From: Dentipellis sp. KUC8613
Taxonomy: Eukaryota; Basidiomycota; Agaricomycetes; Russulales; Hericiaceae
Length of the DNA stretch: 64,000 nucleotides
Assembly: GCA_002286715.1 (NCBI GenBank)
Contig: NSJX01000001.1
Coordinates: 2,657,929-2,721,928, forward strand
Reading direction: 5' to 3'
The stretch's first letter is position 1, and the number at the start of each line of letters is the position of its first letter. Under the pieces are notes generated by a model that saw only the letters and a program-made list of their open reading frames with translations, had not been told where the DNA came from and did not search any database. Shown here one piece after another: positions 36,411 through 48,256 of this stretch. Made by a program: the position numbers and the translations under genes.

Positions 36411-38153
36411 CGCCAGAGCAGGAGGGCCGCCCGCCCGCTCCCGCTAGCGACCATCTGCTCGAAGGTGCTTCTGTGGCGACCGCCAAGCCATGTGATGCCA
36501 GGGCGCGGCTCACGGGCTTCAGCGCGATAAGTGCATGCACTGCATGCGCACACTGTCAACTCTGTGCAGCTGCATGCGGGTCCGCAGTGGGCACACGATG
36601 GCAACTTGGTCGACGAGGCACGCTGGCGTCGCAGCAAACAAGGGTTGCCTTTCTTGGCGCGCGTAGCGCGTGTTTCCCGCCGTCGTGGGGAGGCTCTATT
36701 CCAAAACAACGCGACAATAGCGCGAGGTAGGACCGATGCATGCAGCATGAGAAGATCCCGGCCTTTCCATTCTGCGAACTCATGTCGAGAGCTGACAGAA
36801 TAATCCACCATGGCGGTGTGTCAACGGGAATAAGCTGGCTGATCTTGGATCATATGGCACTAGGAACGCAGGTGTGAGAACAATGTGGAAGTCTACTAGC
36901 TTCACGAGGTCGGGTTCAGGGATATTAATGAGGACTACTTTACCTTCGGTAAGCGGAGGACGATCCCTTGTCGACAGAATGCCTAACGCCGTCGAACCAT
37001 GCGTGCTCGTCAAATGTCGAAAGTTGAACTTGCGACAACGTCATCTGTTCCATACGGACCCGTCAGAAACGTATACCTATTGAGAGAACCATCTCCCGGG
37101 CCCTTATGTGCTTCCATCTTGCAAAAAGCGATGTCATGGCCACGATGGATCCATTGCGGTAGCCTGTCATGCAAAAGGTAGAAGACTATACTTATGCGTC
37201 CCCAGTAAGCCCTCGTCTGACTCAGGCTTCCAAAGCCCTACCGGAGACTCATCGAGTCAGACACTTGAAGTCATGAAAATTATTTGCTCTCTTCCCGAAA
37301 GGCTGCTGTCGCTTGGTGCCAGCATTCCGGCACCACCTGAGTCGGCGGATCGCTCGCCTCTGCTCTGAGGAAGAAAGCGACCCATCCATTGACACGGAGA
37401 CGATGGTATTGCCGGTGAGAAGCTTCTGGCGGAAAGCTGTTCTAGTCGTGGGCGTTGGCAGTGTTATGTGCACTCCGTTGTGGACGTCGACCCGGACGAC
37501 CAGCGGTAGCGGTGGGAAACCACTCCGTATAAAATCGTGACGTGACTTCACACAAGTTCACAGCCTCTGTGCCCTAAAGGCTGCCCATAATTCTAAAGCA
37601 TTTCATATACGAGCGCACTGTATCATAACCTCAATTAATTCTACTCATTGAACAGCGCTGGAGCCAGTACAAGCTGGTCACGGTGATGCTACTGTGTGAC
37701 GGGGGCGTGGCTTGAGAAAATGATAGGCACAGTGCAAGAGCTACATCGATTCCAGCTACAGCTAGTATCGCTTTCTTACCGTTTCTCGTCCCATCCTACG
37801 CTTTGTTCTTCTTCTCGCAAGCTTTCTTGATTTTCGAGCGATTCCAGGATACCACGCATCTCATACCAAACGTGCTCCGTGACCTAGAGCATCTACATTC
37901 AGGTTCTCTGACCCATATTACACGCACAGGATCGGCATATCCTGACCAACGGTTTCTGCGTGCTGCGGATGATGTGCTGGATCCTCCGCGATAGCTAGTA
38001 CCCTACATAACGTGCGTATGCCCCCTTCTGGCTGGCAAATCTTTCTGCTCACGTACCATGCATCCAGCGCTCCCAACAGCAAGACGTGCGCGCGCATCCT
38101 TCCACTCCAAAGCTCCCCGTGGACACACTGAGCACGGTCTACCATCGCGAAAG
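36411..38153. other. intergenic, no gene seen
   Basis: About 1.7 kb between the divergent sedolisin and O-fucosyltransferase-like genes. Open frames on both strands are short, overlap each other and show no domain. It probably contains both promoters. Confidence 0.5.
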
Positions 38154-39829
38154 ATGGGCCAAACGCTCCTCCAGACGCTCCTCCATCGCGTTCGACACCT
38201 GACTTCAAGACATCCCTCTCCACATTACGAGCTCGAGCCGCTCTTCTCCTCCACTGATTCACTACCTTCTTCCTCTAATGCGGCTTCACGACAAAAACAC
38301 ACGTCCCCTTCATCCCTTCCGCGCCGTCTCCTTCGCCTCTTCACCCTTCGCCGGATATTTCTCAGCATCCTCGGCGCGTTCATATTATTTGTTGTCAGTG
38401 TATTGCTCTGGGGCGGCATCCCGCCCTCGTACTCGGACATCCGCGCGTACGAAAAGGCGCTACCCCAACACAACCTCAGCCTTCCCTCACCAGAAGGCGC
38501 ACACGGTCAATTTCTGAGATTTCCAGACCATCTATGGGGGCACGGGCTGAACAATGTCTTGCAGGAGATGTGCGTCTCCGTCGTGTCCTGACTGCGCGCG
38601 GCTGGCTAATCATGAATATTGCAGACTACTGCAATCTCAGCTGGCGCATACCGCAGGGCGCGCGTACGTCTTCGAAGACTACACCTGGTCGCACCTCCCG
38701 CTCCCGTGGACGCTCTACGACTACGCCCTCCGCCCCGCGCGCCTCCCGCTCAACGCGTTCATCTCCGGGCCCAGCGCTGGCGCACCCATGCCCGCCCCGC
38801 GCGCCGTGAGCGCCAAATTCTGGGAAGAGGTCTGCGGGAAGAAGGCGCGGCGGAGAGCGGGCGGCGCGGGTAACGCGACGCAGGTGGTGACGCTCACGAC
38901 GGAGGGCGTGCCGGAGGACGCCGAGGGCGACGTGCTCATGCAGTGGTGGGCCGACAAGCTGAAGTCCGTCGGGAACAGCACATGCGTGCAGGTAGTACAA
39001 GGCGACCAGCCCGCCTTCGACCAAAAGTGCGCCCCCTCTCCCTTCCTTCGCCATCTCACCCGCACTGACTACTTACCCCGCACCAGCCTCTTCGGCTCGA
39101 CGCGCGTGCTCTCGCTCTGGCCCGCGCTCTCCGCGTCGCCGATCCTCGCCAACTTCACGTGGTCGCCGCTCGTGCACGCCGCCGTGACGCGCAACTTCGC
39201 GCTGTTGCGCCCGCCGTCGCCCGCGCAGCTCGTCTCGCCGGGCGCGCCCCCTCTCCCCGGGCTGGTCGCGGTGCACCTGCGCCGCGGAGACTTCGTGCGG
39301 CACTGCCCGCGGCTGTACGGCTGGGACGCGCCGTACATGGGCTTCAACCGCTTCGCGGCGCTCCCCGCCGCCGACGCGTTCGACCCCCCGCCGAAGAGCC
39401 AGCCCGACGCGCGCCGCGCGTATTACATGGAGCACTGCTTCCCCGAGCGCGCGCAGATTGTGCACCGCCTCGCGGAGGTGCGCAGGGACAATCCCGGGCT
39501 GAGGCGCGTGTATCTGTTGACGAACGGCTGGGGCAGCTGGGTGCAGGGCGTGCGGGACGCGTTGATGGGTGATGGGTGGGAGGACGTGCGCAGCGGGCAG
39601 GAGCTCGTGCTGGATGAGGAGCAGAACTATGTCGCGATGGCGGTCGATATGGCCATTGCGGAGCGCGCGGAGGTGTTTGTGGGCAATGGGGTGAGTCTAT
39701 CCGTCTCTCGTTCGAAAAGCGAATGTGTAGCTGATGGTTATGGGAACGTAGTTCTCGAGTCTTAGTGCGAATATTGTTATGTTTAGGATGGCGAAGGGGC
39801 TGGAGCCGGCCAGCAATCGCATCCTGTAG
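38154..39829 (+). CDS. O-fucosyltransferase-like glycosyltransferase, type II membrane protein
   Basis: The preferred start is ATG 38154 (MGQTLLQTLLHRV); an in-frame ATG at 38058 would add 32 residues. A cytosolic basic tail precedes one membrane anchor, IFLSILGAFILFVVSVLLWG. The lumenal part reads RFPDHLWGHGLNNVLQE, then over an intron LLQSQLAHTAGRAYVFEDY. A second intron lies at about 39028-39086. The nucleotide-sugar region has GLVAVHLRRGDFVRHC, with the Arg-Arg-Gly-Asp of GT65/GT68-like enzymes, then VYLLTNGWGSW and MAVDMAIAERAEVFVGNG. The last exon gives FSSLSANIVMFRMAKG and a TAG at 39827-39829. Likely a Golgi or ER enzyme that transfers fucose or a related sugar; acceptor unknown. Confidence 0.85.
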
Positions 39830-40089
39830 TCTAGGTGCTCCTACTCCGTTTCGCGCTTCCAGCTGGATACTAGAAGGAATCCTCCGCCTGCCCTCGGCAG
39901 AAAACCACAAGTGTACATCCCTCTCCTAATTTCTACTCACCACACCATACGCTTCAAGGGCACCAGGAGATCCACAGGGCGGATCTAGTACTCTACATAC
40001 TCTCGCTACTCGCTTTTCGCATGCTTTCTCGTGTACACCTGCGCTGATATACAGGTTTGTTGGGGGTATCTTGGCTTAGCTTCGCTGCG

Positions 40090-40690
40090 CTCTGTTGTTC
40101 ACTTTCTGGCCGGTCGAGCAAGCTCGAGGGTTTCTCCCACACGTCGCCTGCCGCCTATTGCACAATGCCCCCTTGTTGTTCTAGTACGTTTTCTACTTCG
40201 ACGCTCATCCACAGGGCCACGTCTCTGCCTTCTCTGCAGGCATAAAATGCCTGTAGATTTTTCCAATCCTCCAGCAGTCGACCGCCCTCTCGAGCCCTCT
40301 CACATCCTCAGAGCGTTCCGACTGTCCTCGCATTCGACCTTCCTCACTTCGCCATCCTCTCCCCATCATATCTTACCTCCACGATCCCGCCGCTCTGAAA
40401 TCCCCGCGAGAGAGAAGGTGTCAATCCCGCTCTATCACCCGGATTCTCGGCAAGATAGCCAGCAGAAGCTGGCAAACCTCCCTCCCACTTATCGATATTT
40501 ACCATGACGGGCGACATTCGCCCGTTTCTCTCGCCTAGACGCGACCGGACACGCACGCAAGCGGCTTGGGTACCTACGTGACCGGTGACACGGAGTCGTG
40601 GACTTCTTCGACCCGTTCATCGGTGGGCTCCCGCATTACCCTTGCGTCGTATGTCTTGGCCTCTTGTGAAATCACCCCAGCACTATCCTG
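40090..40690 (+). repeat. inverted dispersed copy of the array's TATA/leader module (U4)
   Basis: Reading on the plus strand, this matches U3 read on the minus strand: CTAGTACGTTTTCT then GCCACGTCTCTGCCTTCTCT, a TATA-like CATAAAATG at 40241-40249, the leader with CTCGAGCCCTC and CATCCTCAGAGC, and CACGATCCCGCCGCTC. Further on it matches U2 at GTCGTATGTC and GGCCTCTTGTGAAA (about 40640-40670). The frame from about 40485 to 40705 is open except for one stop and includes GTYVTGDTESWTSSTRS. It looks like a decayed gene of the same family as the array. Confidence 0.65.
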
Positions 40691-41298
40691 TGGCGCGGCG
40701 TAAATGCCTCCACTGCGCGCACTGATCCTTCCTGACAACCACGGCATGTCGATGGGACGACCAGGCTCTGCCCATCTGGACACGCGAGACTCCGAGTCGC
40801 GGGCCTCGCACAACCAAGGAGTCGGAGGAAAACAAAGTCGTGACGACGTCACGCGTCTCAAGCGCAGGCCTCACGTGCACGCGTGACCGTCGCGTCGCGC
40901 GTCGCCAATTCGCCGCCCTCATACGGGCTCGCGTCTTCGCCACAGCGCTTATACCACAGCAACAAGCAGGCGCAGCAAAGGTCCAAGCGTCGGCTTCTGG
41001 AAAGCCTGATTCGCAGAGATACAATGGAAGCCCGCGCGGAGCTGTGCATTGCCTGCCATTATAAAGGAGCAGCGCGGTGCGGGCCGACGTGGGACCATCG
41101 CGCGGGGCGCGGCTTGCTGGAAATGTCTAGCAGAGGGCCATGGCGTGGACATGAGAATGAGACAGAGGCCCGAGCTTCAATCGTGTCGCGAGGCACGCGA
41201 GCGGCCTGCGCGGGCAGCGCTGGGGCCTGCGGTTGCCGGGTGGAACGCGTGTGCGGGGTGTGAGCCTGCGCTGGGGCCATGGCACAAGCACGGTGTGG

Positions 41299-41305
41299 CT
41301 ATAAG
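41299..41305 (+). promoter_or_regulatory. possible TATA element of the zinc-finger gene
   Basis: CTATAAGG lies about 165 bases upstream of the ATG at 41469. A second candidate, TTATAAAGG at about 41060, lies 400 bases upstream. Either could serve. Confidence 0.35.
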
Positions 41306-41468
41306 GTCTGACGGGGGAGGGTAAATTCGATCAGCACTCTATCACCCGATCCCCCACTTCGCGTCCTCGACAATAAGCCTATTGTCTTCGCCGCGTCCTA
41401 TCATTCCTGCACACCATCCTCTGTACTCCATCTGTTATTGTCGCGCACGAGACAATAGCGAGAGAGAG

Positions 41469-43295
41469 ATGGACGGCTTCATGAATTTGCATCCGCGCGA
41501 GTGGTTCGCCACACAGAACGACTACCTCTCTGCGATGTCGACGTCGCCACAGAACGAGTTTCACACTGGCGGCGGTGTGGCGAGTCCAGGATATGTACGC
41601 ACCTTCTCGCTCTTCGTCTCGTCTTCGATGTGGCTGACAGCGGGATACCGTCCAGGGACAGCCCACCACCAACGCCCATACCGAGGACACCTACTTCGAC
41701 AACAACGTCACTTACCCCGCCAGCAGTGACACTTACCCCGCCAACCTCTACCCGAACAACGTCTACCCCACCGACATCGTCGAAGTGGAATATGCATTTG
41801 ACGGAAAGCATCTGACTGTGAGCATCCATACACCAGTGGCTCAACGACCCGCGCTCACCTAACTACTTGCGACACCTAGTACTCTGACCCATCGCGCTCC
41901 CCGCAGAGGGTGTATCTCACCCAGAAAGAGACCCTCGCTGCAAGCGCCTTCGAGATCGCCGCACTGCCAGCAAACGACTTCAACGTCTCCGGATGGCGCC
42001 CCGACAGCTCTCCCGCCGCCTACACCATGTACACTGGCCCTGCGAGCCCTCAGATCTCCATCGCTGCTGCTCCCGCTGCCCGTCCCGTCCCAGGCTACGA
42101 CATTGCCACGGACCTGTTACGCTGTGGCGACGGTAACTCAGTCTTGACGGACTTCGTCGACACTCTCCCGCCCGCGCACCGCGACCGCACTCTGAATAGG
42201 CCCCCTGCGCTGCAGCTGCAACAAGCGTCGTACGAGCACGCAACTGCGGTCCTCGACCAGCCGGCTCCATCCCCAGCCCACGCCTACGTGTGTCCCGCAG
42301 ACGTCTTCGCCGCGCCCTACCCCGGCTCCCCCGCGTCCTCAGAGGCGACGTCAGGCTCGACAAGCCCCACACTGTCCACCGCGTCCCCCATCTTCTCCGA
42401 GTTCAGCATGCCGCTGACTGCCTCGTCCTCGTCCTCGCTGAGCGCCTGGTCGTCCGACACCGGCCCCTGCGTCGCCACCGAGCAGGCGTGGCTGGTGCCC
42501 GAGATGCTGTCTGGCGCCGCGGGCACCTGCGCGAGCGTATTGTTCGCGCCCGTCGCCTGCGCGGCCCCGGCGCCCGCGACACAGCTCCCGGAGCTGTCGT
42601 TGCCGTCGCTGTTGTCTTCTGCTTCTGCTGCGGAGTTCTTGGGCTTGGGCCTAAACTTGGGCCAGGACGCGTCTCTATTGTCTCGGAGCCAGAGTCAGTG
42701 CTATGGAGACCAGCTTGGGCGCGTTCCTAGTCAAACAATAGTCGAGCCTTCCGGTGGCCAACAGGTCGCGAAGAAGAGGGGTAGAGAAGATGACGAAGAG
42801 TTACAGCTGCCGGCTAAGAAGAGCCGTGTCAGCCAGAGCTCGAAGCCAACCCCCAACAATATCAAGAAGCGCTCGGCACATGGTGCTGAGTCGCTGGTGC
42901 GAAGGGCTACTCCGGTGGCCCTTCGCTCCCCCAAATGTAAAGCTATGGACGCTACGACTGAAGGACAAGTTCAGTCTCACATCCACGGCAATTATCACAC
43001 TGGTGAAGTTAAAGGGCCTGAGATGGTGCCCTTCGGCCAGACACCGCAGACCGAGGAGGCCGAGCCGCGCCTCTACTGCGCGCCGTGCAACAAGACCTTC
43101 AAGCGGCCGATCGAGCTGGCGCGCCACCTGAAGCAGACGAAGGCGCACGCCACTGGCTACGCCTGCCCCATCGACGACTGCGACAGCTGCCTCTCGCGCA
43201 TCGACGCGGTGCGGCGGCACCTGTGCAGCCAGCACGAGGGCTGGGAAGCCATCATCGAATGGCGGCCGTCGGAGATGAAGCAGATGGAGAACTGA
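41469..43295 (+). CDS. C2H2 zinc-finger protein, putative transcription factor
   Basis: Exon 1 (41469-41594) starts MDGFMNLHPREWFATQND. A second exon ends at 41818 after EVEYAFDGKHLT. The third starts at about 41907 (VYLTQKETLAA). The middle is Ala/Ser/Pro-rich with no domain, followed by a basic stretch that looks like a nuclear localisation signal (KKRGREDDEELQLPAKKSR, about 42770-42830). At the C-terminus sit two C2H2 fingers: CAPCNKTFKRPIELARHLKQ with the second His after TKA, and ACPIDDCDSCLSRIDAVRRH with its His in CSQH. The stop is TGA 43293-43295. It probably binds DNA in the nucleus; targets are unknown. Confidence 0.85.
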
Positions 43296-44262
43296 AGTGC
43301 AAGGGGGAGGGGCGGAGGCGGAGAGTACGGAGCAGAAGACGCACCTGTTGCGCTCGTTAAGACTCCCGAAGACTGCCTTTGCCTTTATACCCCGGCGCTC
43401 ACCTCACCGCTCGACCTCCTCACGTCCCTCGGTCACCACGCAACTCCATCCCTACCGCATCCAACCCCAACACGCACCTTGTGCCCGACGCGGTGCTGCA
43501 ATGCAGCGTGGGCGCGGTAGACAAGGCCCCGCGCCCGCTATGGCAAGCCCCTTGTCCTCGCGCGCACCGCCGTCGCGTCCCCGAGCGCGCCTTGTTCCCA
43601 AACGGGCATGTCGCGCCCGGGCGACCAACTGCCCCTTCCTGATCCCGCATCCCTTGTTTTCTGCTTGTGGAGTGTGCGCCAGTGTGCGCCAGATTTAGAT
43701 GTATGCCCATATGTATGTGTATTGTGCTTGAGACCACGGACTTATTTCACGGACTACGGACGTGACGGACCTATAGGTAGATTGTATCTTGTATCGGCCT
43801 CCTTGTATTCTATGTTTCCCTCGGCTCGAATGAAGCCTCTGTGTGTATTTGTGTGTTTCCTCTTTAGAAGATGGCGGCGTTGCAACGGAATGGCTGGACT
43901 CGTCGTGGTAGGGATCAGAGAGAAATTTGCTTCCGCGCGTCTGTCGCGAGTTGCGACGCGTCTCCGGCAGCGCGGGCCGGTGCGCGTACAGCGTGTCTCC
44001 TCAAGTATAACCAGGTTTCAGAGCACCATAGCACCTGGACTCACAAGATGTCAGTTCGATAGCAAGCGAACCAAGGTATCATTACTACCAAGCGAACGAA
44101 GTAAAAAGTAAGAAAAAAATAGGTGGTACTTAGCGGGATGTACTGGTACGATAGCATAAGTACTCTACTCTAAATGGAGAAACTCTATCCATTACGCATA
44201 CGCATAACCGAACGAAAGCCCGGAGCATAACATAACTTACCCCTCCCCCTCGCACCTCAAGC
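43296..44262. other. intergenic between convergent genes, no gene seen
   Basis: This is the shared 3' region of the zinc-finger and thioesterase-like genes. Open frames (for example 43608-44111) show no domain. Confidence 0.5.
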
Positions 44263-45765
44263 CTAAGCGCCAACAAGGCTGCGCGCACCCTCCATCCCGC
44301 CGCGCACACCCTGCACCACGCCCAGCCGCGCGCGCCTCTTCTCCTCAATCTCGCCCCCCATCGCCTCCTCCCACCACCGCTCGCCCTCGGGCACCTCGCG
44401 CCATCCGCCACGGAAGAACGCCGCGAGCGCGCGCGGGCCGCGCGCCCACAGCTCCTGCACGCGCGCCCAGTGCGGCGGGGGGTGCGCATGCGAGTACGCG
44501 GGGGCGCCCGCGGGCGCGGGCACGGACATGCCCTCCGAGGCGAAGACGAGCGCGGGCGGGACGGTGATACGGCCGTGCTTGAACACGAGCTCGTTCACGG
44601 AGACGCAGTTCAGCGTCGCGCCGTCGGCCTCCTCGCCCGCGACCGCGCCGGCCGCGAGCTGCCGCATCGCCGCGTCCATGCTCGCGGCATTCGAGGACGT
44701 GGCGGCCGGCGCGGGCGTGAGGGCGGAGACAACGGCGGGCGTGCTGATGCCGGAGGCGCTGGGCGTGCCGAGCTCCGAGGCGGGCGTGTGCATGTTGGGG
44801 AACGGCGGTGCGTCCGCGGCGGGGGTGGCGCTGGCGTTTGTGGATGGCGCGGGCGTCTTGTTGTCGGTCGATTTGGAGGCGCCTTTCTTCGCAGACTTTT
44901 TGGGGAATGTTACGAAGCGGATGACGAGGAAGGTCTGGGTGCCGTGCGTTATTCGTAGTTAGCAGACGCACGGGGAGAAGAGGGCAAGGAGGGTGCGCAC
45001 CCATTTGTTATCCCAGCTCGCGACGCTCATGCGCACCTCGTACTTTGCGAATATCGGGACCTCGCGGATGAAGTGGAAATGTGTGCCTATGCACATGGCA
45101 CGTCAGTAAATCATGCGCAGACGAATGAGAAAGCAGACGCACCGCCAACCGCAGACCAACCGCCTGCACGCATGAAGCCAGGGAAATACGCGAGGGCCGC
45201 CTTCAGGCGCGCAGCATCCAGATTCTGCCATCCACGCAGCACATGAGCCACCCGCATACCGCATACCGCGTGCCACACGTGAGACACGCACCTTGGCATA
45301 GCATGAGTTGCTGAGGTGGAAATTGTAGTCGCAGTCGTCGATCCCCGCCCATCCGCTGTGCGTAACGAGCTCGTCAAACGGCGTCTTGCCGACAGGCGAG
45401 AGGCTCTCAAGCCAGCGGCGCTGCGCATCCTCGCGCTCCTTCTTCGAGCTGAACAGCAGACGGAGGCGCAGGAGGTACCACCGCACGCGCAGCACGAAGG
45501 CGGGCGCGAACACGCGGACTGTTCCGGCATCACCATACAGATACAGTTAGCGTTGCTTGGAATCAGATGGACAATGGGGTGACGCACTATGCCATCCGAA
45601 GGGCAAAGAGCGCCAGTTGAGTGCGACCACGAAGAGCGCGAGGTATTTGGCTGCGCCAGGGATGTGCTTGGCCACCGTCCGCAGGAATTCGCCGCTCGGG
45701 AGCGCGAGCGAGGGCAGCCTAGACGCCAGCACGCGAAGCGCGTCGTTCGCGGTCTCGGTCGCCAT
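44263..45765 (-). CDS. hotdog-fold thioesterase-like protein (THEM6-like)
   Basis: The start is MATETANDALRVLASRLP at 45763-45765. An N-terminal membrane anchor lies around YLALFVVALNWRSLPFGWH. Exon 2 carries FAPAFVLRVRWYLLRL, PVGKTPFDELVTHSG and the hotdog signature DDCDYNFHLSNSCYAK. After an intron (about 45232-45297) come LDAARLKAALAYFPGFM and GGWSAVGG, then HFHFIREVPIFAKYEVRM and TFLVIRFVTFPKK. A long Ala/Pro/Thr-rich segment (about 44890-44650) interrupts the domain before VSVNELVFKHGRITVPPAL. The stop is TAG 44263-44265. The family is related to acyl-CoA thioesterases but the activity of THEM6-like members is not established; a membrane-bound location is likely. Confidence 0.78.
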
Positions 45766-48256
45766 CGTCGTGATGTGTACGTATAAAAATGTGTTCTGCG
45801 AGGAGGTTCTGAATCAGAGGCAAGCTCGAGGCGCTTGACGATCGCTGCTGCGGTGGTGGCGAGACGCAAGGACGCACTGGTTCGCTGCCGAAAGGAATAA
45901 ATAGCGGCGTCTCCGAGACGCGTGGCGCGATTAGTGACGCCGCTCCCCAACGGATCTGTTTGATGTTTTATTGGCCGCTCGGAGGCTGGGCGGGCAAGAT
46001 AGCGGGCACTGCGTGTTGTTCCTTACAGTGTTCGTGCGGACTCGGGGACTCGGCAGAGACAATAGCGTATATGTCGTGCATGTGATTGCTGGGTCACGTG
46101 ATCTCAGCGCGTCGCGTCTGGCCTGGCAGAGGGCGACCGTTCCCTCCTCCGGGGCAGCGGGGGTATGCCTTCGATTCGGATAGAGACTCAAGAGGCGAGG
46201 TCAGGCAATTTATGATCTCGATTTTTTATTGCGTAGATATGTGGACCAGGGCGTGCAAGAGCAAGACACGCAGAATATCAGAAAAGCCCTTTTTTGATGA
46301 GCGCTACAACTAGGTTGAAGAGAATAGAGGTATCCTATGTACAAGTCAACAAATCCATTCCGATGAGATACAAGTACCTGCGCCATGCACACTGGGCTGT
46401 CGTGCGCGTCGGCCCGATTCGGACTTGTCCATTATGCCGTCCATTGTAACTGTGGACCCTGGTCGCTCAACTGACCAATAATACCGCGACGCCGTTTATC
46501 TACACGTGTCTTGCCAGAATGCGACCCTGTCTGTGCATTGGATTCAGGCCTGAACGCCATTCCCTCCGCTTGGATATCTCAACGGGGACTGCGGCTTCGA
46601 GCGGGGTGCTTGCGGAACCCAGTATGATTTACATCACGGCGGGAACTAGAAAGGCATGACGGCCCGAAGTAACGAAATCGAATGACGCTCCGTGAAAGCA
46701 GGGTTGGCCACATTCAGCTGGTCGCAATCTCACTGCGCCCATGCTCGATGTTGTGGTCTGCAATCCCGCCAAGTCAGCATGACGACAGTCTTGAAAGAGC
46801 ACACACTTCTCCATAAGTACTAACCTGCACCCAATCATATAGTGACGACACCGTGTCGGCATACTGGCGCGGGCGCTCGCTCGGCTTTACCTGCACTGTG
46901 GAACGGGGGCGAATGAGTAACGATCTCAATAAATACGTACCCCCGCGCGCTGTCCAGAGGCGACCAGAGAGCACGAGAACCGCCTGGACATGATACCGGG
47001 ATCTGGATGTTCTCTTGAACAAACCTAAGCGAGCATCGTTGCATAACTTCCGCATTTCAACGCGGGCCGTAGCAGGGGGGCCGCGAATTCGAAGGACATA
47101 CCGTGCGGCATGCCTCGTGTGAGAGTGGATATCAGCGACTGGTACATATCTGCCTGATGGGTCTCGTATTACTCTGCATTACACGGCGTGTTGATTTGAG
47201 GAGGAGCTAGACCTAGTAAGTAAAAGGGGTTCAGCGTTCCTGATATCGGAATGAATTCAACGCACCCCGACGGCCGTACCCCGCAATTCCGGTTAGAGGG
47301 TGGTACCATGGCCTACATGGTAAGTTGATCTGCTATGCTTGGTCTTCAACGTTTTCGTGTCTCAGCGCTCCGCAGTCTTATGATCGTGCTCGAGAGGGGA
47401 GAGCGAAATGTCTCTTCGAAGATTTGGTGAGGCTGCCGGTCGGGATATGACTGAGTTTGAATACTTAGACTCACCAAACGGCCGAGTCTGTTGGCAAGCC
47501 TCAAACTCGGCGACCATCTCCCCACATCCTCCCTGCCGCCTCCAGAGTTTCAGGAAGACGCCCTGGCCAGGACTTCCTGAGTGTTCAATACTACTCCGAA
47601 AGGACTAGATCAGCAGAAGATGGCACGCTGATAGAGTCTCTCGTAACGCGGCCGTCTTCTTGATTGCAGAAGGCCGGTCTCCGGCTTCGGTCGCAGATTC
47701 CCAAGGTCAACGTGTGGGCAGATTCTCCCAAGGGCTCTGCGGCTCTTGAAGGACATTTTGCTTGCGGGAGAGGTACTCAGAGGACGTCGTGCACGCTAAT
47801 AGTCTTCCCATTATCAGACAAGCTCGGGCGTAGGCTCCGAAATTACATTCAATTCACCCGCGCGAAGCGCCTCGCTTCGAATTCATATCCCCTTTCATAT
47901 TATTCGCAATGAAACGAATGTGGTTCGCGAGGCACAACAGTGCCGTAACACCAGCCAGACCTCTCATGGCATCTTCATCTACCGCCCGACCTGTTGATCT
48001 GATCACGGCTCCTTCGCACCTCTTAGCGAAGGATTCATGAATCAATTTTTACTCAACGCGCGTTGTCCCTTCTGAACCGTGCGTCTTCTCTCCTTTCCCC
48101 AATCCAGACCTGTTGGCGCTTGCCGACGAGGGACATATAACGCCCGCCCGTTCAAACTCCCCGCCGACGGACTTGTCGCTCGTTCTCCCACTCCCTCCCA
48201 CTCTCCTGCCTGCCTCCCCGGACGTCGGTGACTGATCCAGTGCTTGAATCGACACC
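45766..48256. other. long intergenic region, no gene seen
   Basis: About 2.5 kb. Small open frames (46086-46313, 46774-47055, 47408-47608, 47664-47912) show no domain and no paralogue in the window. The right end holds the promoter of the P450 gene, with ACATATAACG at about 48133-48142, 115 bases before its ATG, as a possible TATA element. Confidence 0.5.

Noticed and set aside
45766..48256. tRNA or other structured RNA gene
   Set aside because: I saw no convincing A-box and B-box pair or cloverleaf in this or the other gene-free stretches, but a covariance-model scan was not possible.
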